The translations under genes and the position numbers were made by a program. Source: an uncultured Eubacteriales bacterium (GTDB taxonomy: Bacteria > Bacillota > Clostridia > Oscillospirales > Oscillospiraceae). Taken from it: 64,000 nt of DNA. Position 1 is the first letter of the stretch. Each line of letters starts with the position of its first letter. The stretch lies in the NCBI GenBank assembly GCA_900551995.1, contig URXW01000003.1, positions 16,310 through 80,309 of the forward strand, written 5' to 3'. Below the pieces are notes generated by a model. It worked only from the letters and a program-made list of their open reading frames with translations. It did not search any database and had not been told where the DNA came from. Of the stretch, positions 63,007-64,000 are shown one piece after another.

Positions 63007-63840
63007 ATGGCACGGAGAAGAGCGAACAGCGCGAAGATCGACCCGGCACTTTTCCATCGCAGTGCATCATCCGTGACGCTGACGGAGGACGTGATCACGG
63101 CCTATGTGTCCATCCTGCGCGCAGAGGGTCGTGCGGAGTCAAGCTTGCATCTCTGTGAGACCGTCCTGCGGCAATTCCTCGCGTTTTTACCGGACGGTGT
63201 TCTTGCGAAAGACTCGTTATCCGCGTGGCGTGAGCAGCTGCTGACCGAGGGGTTTGCCATCCGAACGGTGAATTGCAGGGTTTCCACTGTGAGCGCGCTG
63301 TTAGAGGCGATGGATTGCCGGGAGTTTCAGGTAGACCGCCAGCTTCGCCCTCCCCAGTTCGAAGCCCCGGAGCTGACGCGGCAGGAGTACCTGCGGATGC
63401 TGCAAACGGCGAAGGTGTTGGAGGATCGGCGGGGCTATGTGCTGGCGAAGCTGTTTGCCACCACGGGACTGTCCGTGTCTGACCTGCCGCTGGTGACGGT
63501 GGAGGCTGCAGAGGCCGGCCGGCTGGTGAAGGGGCGGGAGATCGTCCGGTTTTCGGAGGGACTGCAAACCGATTTGCTGGCGTACGCCAAGCAAAACGGG
63601 TGTCTGACCGGCGCGATCTTCACGCAGAAGAACGGCTCACCGCTGATGCGTACACAGGTGAGCGTGTATATCCAAAAGCTGGGACAGGACGCACGGATAC
63701 CCGTCGAGAAAGCCAACGTCCGCGCTCTGCGCCAGCTGCACAAAGCCGCCGTGGCGGCCATAGAAGCCAACTTCGACCTCCTCGTTCAGCAGGCCTACGA
63801 ACGCCAGCTGGAGGTGGAGGAGGTAAGCACGGGGTGGTAA
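63007..63840 (+). CDS. Tyrosine-recombinase-like protein lacking catalytic residues
   Basis: The 277-residue protein aligns along its length with the recombinase just upstream (same N-terminal domain, EYLRMLQTAKVLEDRRGYVLA, TTGLSVSDLPLVTVEAAEAG) but has S156 for the first catalytic Arg, R239 instead of the HxxR histidine, and no clear second histidine or tyrosine segment (FDLLVQQAYERQ is the nearest). It probably binds DNA or partners without cleaving. The start at 63007 has a short ACGGAG SD. It may regulate the active recombinase or form a mixed complex. Confidence 0.82.
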   Translation: MARRRANSAKIDPALFHRSASSVTLTEDVITAYVSILRAEGRAESSLHLCETVLRQFLAFLPDGVLAKDSLSAWREQLLTEGFAIRTVNCRVSTVSALLEAMDCREFQVDRQLRPPQFEAPELTRQEYLRMLQTAKVLEDRRGYVLAKLFATTGLSVSDLPLVTVEAAEAGRLVKGREIVRFSEGLQTDLLAYAKQNGCLTGAIFTQKNGSPLMRTQVSVYIQKLGQDARIPVEKANVRALRQLHKAAVAAIEANFDLLVQQAYERQLEVEEVSTGW

Positions 63841-63864
63841 ATCTAAACAGTAAGGGATCGCACT

Positions 63865-64000
63865 ATGACTTTAGCAAAAGACAAGCCGCAATTTGACTTG
63901 AAGCGCGTGTTCGCGCTGTGCTTTGCCGTGTACGCGGTGCTCATTATCGCGTTTTACTTTCTGGCAGGCGACCAGCTGCATTTCCGCCGCTCCCGCGGCG
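63865..64000 (+). CDS. Membrane protein, 3' truncated by the window edge
   Basis: Forty-five residues are visible: MTLAKDKPQFDLKRVFALCF at the start, one strong membrane helix (ALCFAVYAVLIIAFYFLAG) and the beginning of an outside or loop region (DQLHFRRSRG). AAGGGAT precedes the ATG, 24 bases after the recombinase-like gene. Too little is present to name a family. Confidence 0.65.
   Translation, partial: MTLAKDKPQFDLKRVFALCFAVYAVLIIAFYFLAGDQLHFRRSRG

Overview
The window reads as the chromosome of a GC-rich, spore-forming, anaerobic Firmicute. It is most like the Oscillospirales (the Oscillibacter/Dysosmobacter-type gut Clostridia); that placement is inference from gene content and codon use. 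The support is: spoVAD-spoVAE, a CtsR-regulated clp operon with two visible CtsR boxes, a tryptophan T-box, an [FeFe] hydrogenase, a methionine gamma-lyase, AAGGAGG-type ribosome binding sites before almost every gene, and sigma-A promoters of the TTGACA-17-TATAAT type. No rRNA, complete tRNA or CRISPR array is present. 

Layout. 1-3.6 kb: a BMP/nucleoside-type ABC transporter (5' truncated). 3.7-5.5 kb: a Na/Pi cotransporter fused to a PhoU domain. 5.5-6.7 kb: prfB without the usual programmed frameshift. 6.8-11.1 kb: an envelope O-acylation module (DHHW, MBOAT, DHHW, DUF4358 lipoprotein). 11.5-14.8 kb: radical SAM enzyme, DUF5662, an unknown protein, a sirtuin and a cysteine-less ArsC/Spx-fold protein. 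14.9-18.2 kb: a cation diffusion facilitator, a zinc-ribbon protein and spoVAD-spoVAE. 18.3-20.8 kb: copper ATPase fused in frame to a CopZ-like domain. 20.8-26.3 kb: a large unknown membrane protein, then clpC-mcsA-ctsR. 26.6-34.5 kb: methionine gamma-lyase, ridA, a LysR regulator, small proteins, glpK, a lipase-like hydrolase and a uracil-DNA glycosylase. 34.6-38.1 kb: [FeFe] hydrogenase with a NuoF/GltD-like flavoprotein. 38.4-47.9 kb: two MATE exporters, proS, trpB2, T-box-trpS, a radical SAM enzyme, a two-OB-fold SSB and a DUF6472 protein. 48.3-51.2 kb: an orphan ABC solute-binding lipoprotein overlapping a membrane-bound LuxR regulator. 51.4-61.2 kb: a 12-gene co-directional cluster. 61.4-64 kb: the edge of an integrated element. 

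The most interesting region is 48.3-61.2 kb. The cluster joins an SPFH-domain protein with C-terminal zinc ribbons, a TFIIB-ribbon membrane protein and a TPM-domain protein, which are the three partners that in Bacillus subtilis (YdjI, YdjG, YdjH) tie PspA to the membrane. Here they are interleaved with five lipoproteins, a DUF6935-like protein, a zinc-ribbon membrane protein and others, and no PspA gene is visible. Just upstream, a solute-binding lipoprotein without permeases is translationally coupled to a transmembrane LuxR-type regulator. I infer a membrane-stress or envelope-surveillance system. 

Other structure: a roughly 180-bp structured repeat occurs four times with a compensatory base-pair change between copies; a second hairpin family occurs three times; and a 45-nt 3' fragment of a tRNA-Thr(GGU) gene, beginning exactly in the anticodon loop, lies next to two tyrosine recombinases, one apparently catalytically dead. 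That fragment marks an attachment-site boundary near base 61473.
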